A stretch of 64,000 nucleotides of DNA from Spirochaetia bacterium 38H-sp (GTDB lineage Bacteria; Spirochaetota; Spirochaetia; Winmispirales; Winmispiraceae), in assembly GCA_039023545.1 (NCBI GenBank), contig JBCHKQ010000001.1, positions 806,001 to 870,000 of the forward strand, given 5' to 3'. The notes under the pieces are model-generated. The model worked only from the letters and a program-made list of their open reading frames with translations, ran no database searches and was not told the DNA's origin. This document shows positions 63,161 to 64,000 of this stretch, piece after piece. The translations under genes were made by a program, and so were the position numbers. Position 1 is the first letter of the stretch. The number at the start of each line of letters is the position of its first letter.

Positions 63161-63195
63161 ACCGAACGGAGCCATGACAAGCATGGCTCCTTTTT
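63161..63195 (+). repeat. Capped-hairpin element, half copy R13 acting as terminator
   Basis: ACCGAACG (63161-63168), perfect 9-bp stem GGAGCCATG (63168-63176) with CATGGCTCC (63182-63190), then TTTTT. The TGCC...GGCA cap is missing, and the T-run makes it look like an intrinsic terminator or attenuator between the permease and the GH20-like gene. Confidence 0.7.
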
Positions 63196-63208
63196 AATAG
63201 GAGAAAAA

Positions 63209-64000
63209 ATGAAGCCGCCCTCTTATATAAGAGTAAAAGAGCTTATTACGAATGAAGAAAGCAAAACTTTTTCTGATGAGTTTATTTTTACGCTAAAACA
63301 ATATTCTATTGGAGACAGCCTTCCTCCTTCTATAAGTGCAATCAAGGACGAGACACTGCCTGAGGAGGGGTATATTCTTGATACCAGAGGAGAATCAATA
63401 CTTATAAAATACAAAGATAGTAGAGGACTCCTGTGGGCTGTAAAGACGTTATATCTTCTTACAGACATAAAGAACAACAGCATCCCTTCTGTTTTTATCA
63501 AAGATTGGCCGGATGTCTCCAGAAGGGCATTTATGCTTGATATCAGCAGGGATAAGGTTCCCAGCCTTTCCACTGTGTTTGAGATGATAGATATTTTATC
63601 ACTTCTTAAGTTTAACGAGATACAGTTGTATATAGAACACACTTTTGCATACAGAGGGCATGAGGTAGTATGGAAAAATGCCTCCCCCTATACCCCTGCA
63701 GATATAATGAGATTGCAGCAGTATGCGGCTGCCAGAGGGATAGAACTTGTACCCAACCAAAACTCGCTGGGGCATATGGAGAGATGGCTCAAGCATAATA
63801 AATACAGGCATCTAGCGGAGAAACCGGATGGATTTACTGATCCTTGGGGGGTTTTCAGGGCAGATCCTTCTACGTTATGCCCTACGGATACTGATTCTCT
63901 TGTGCTTGTAAAAGACTTGTATTCGCAGCTTTTGCCTTTATTTTCCTCTCCTTTATGTAATGTGGGAGGTGATGAGCCTTTTGAGTTTGGAAGTGGAAGA
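63209..64000 (+). CDS. GH20-like beta-N-acetylhexosaminidase, 3' truncated by the window
   Basis: ATG 63209 has AGGAG 5 nt upstream; the frame stays open to the last base, giving 264 residues. An N-terminal alpha/beta domain (about 1-105, GH20b-like: SRGLLWAVKTLYLL) leads into the TIM barrel (SRRAFMLDISRDKVPSLSTV, then FNEIQLYIEHTFAY), and VGGDEPFEFGSG near the cut carries the Asp-Glu pair that GH20 enzymes use for substrate-assisted catalysis. No signal peptide, so it probably acts in the cytosol on sugars brought in by the third importer. The GH20 call rests on pattern recognition of a partial protein. Confidence 0.75.
   Translation, partial: MKPPSYIRVKELITNEESKTFSDEFIFTLKQYSIGDSLPPSISAIKDETLPEEGYILDTRGESILIKYKDSRGLLWAVKTLYLLTDIKNNSIPSVFIKDWPDVSRRAFMLDISRDKVPSLSTVFEMIDILSLLKFNEIQLYIEHTFAYRGHEVVWKNASPYTPADIMRLQQYAAARGIELVPNQNSLGHMERWLKHNKYRHLAEKPDGFTDPWGVFRADPSTLCPTDTDSLVLVKDLYSQLLPLFSSPLCNVGGDEPFEFGSGR

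Noticed and set aside
1279..63195. The hairpin repeats as integron attC sites
   Set aside because: ACCGAAC/GTTCGGT partly resembles the attC core sites, but GTTCGGT does not fit GTTRRRY, the elements lie between housekeeping genes rather than promoterless cassettes, and no integrase gene is in the window.
1279..63195. The hairpin repeats as a dispersed CRISPR or simple set of terminators
   Set aside because: There is no regular spacing or spacer content, and several copies lie behind complete terminators or in front of genes. Only R13 has the stem plus T-run of a real terminator.

Overview
The window reads as one contiguous piece of a moderately AT-rich genome from a saccharolytic anaerobe, most likely a spirochaete (Spirochaetota). 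This is inferred from gene content, not proven: a bactofilin, a small TPR protein ending in a DWDGVF tail, a P-loop/Asp23 fusion protein, a bacterial XPB helicase with a dedicated partner, an omptin-type outer-membrane protease (so a diderm), three carbohydrate ABC operons, and an oxygen-defence set of rubrerythrin, ferritin, rubredoxin and flavodiiron protein. No phage, insertion sequence, CRISPR array or rRNA gene was seen. One tRNA gene is present.

Layout. 1-6.4 kb: PIN-PhoH ATPase (5' truncated), response regulator, TPR protein, bactofilin, CinA, Rho, ribosomal protein L31. 6.5-13.8 kb: a xyloside-type locus (GH26-like lipoprotein, ABC importer, GH43 beta-xylosidase, GntR/LacI-type regulator, with a candidate operator palindrome at the importer promoter). 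14-15.5 kb: 6-phosphogluconate dehydrogenase. 15.8-20 kb: a second sugar ABC operon whose binding-protein gene is frameshifted, ending in a TIM-barrel glycosidase-like gene. 20-24 kb: peptidase-MA-like/TPR protein, P-loop/Asp23 protein, RluA-type pseudouridine synthase, divergent PAP2 protein. 24.2-29.7 kb: a five-gene Rnf-like set led by an unknown membrane protein. 29.8-35.8 kb: an unannotated 31-residue ribosomal protein, dxs, and a 1115-residue E1alpha-E1beta-lipoyl-FabH fusion. 36-41 kb: M16C protease, then rubrerythrin, ferritin and rubredoxin. 41.3-47.8 kb: MATE transporter, arsenate reductase, tRNA(CAT), flavodiiron protein, AsnRS, RibD. 47.8-55.4 kb: methyltransferase with a DUF438/hemerythrin/PAS protein, a sensor kinase/NtrC pair, omptin, acyl-CoA synthetase. 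55.6-59.3 kb: XPB helicase and partner. 59.7-64 kb: a third sugar ABC operon running into a GH20-like gene cut by the window end.

Three things stand out. (1) The Rnf-like operon keeps the fold of RnfC, D, G, E and A, but the four membrane Fe-S cysteines of RnfA/RnfE, the RnfG flavinylation threonine and the RnfC glycine-rich FMN/NADH loop are all replaced, and no RnfB is present. (2) The fusion protein joins 2-oxoacid decarboxylation and a lipoyl arm directly to a complete FabH, with no E2 acyltransferase. (3) About 19 copies of an intergenic element are scattered through the window. Each has a fixed ACCGAACG cap, a fixed TGCCTnnGGCA cap, and between them a hairpin whose sequence differs from copy to copy while pairing is kept; six sets are arranged as inward-facing pairs. 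A cluster of DnaA-box-like TGTGGAAAA motifs at 39.06-39.28 kb is also worth testing.

The sugar operons share one design: strong RBS, abundant binding protein, a hairpin with T-run before the first permease, then permeases overlapping by 4 bp. No ATPase gene is present in any of them, so they presumably share a distant MsmK-type ATPase.
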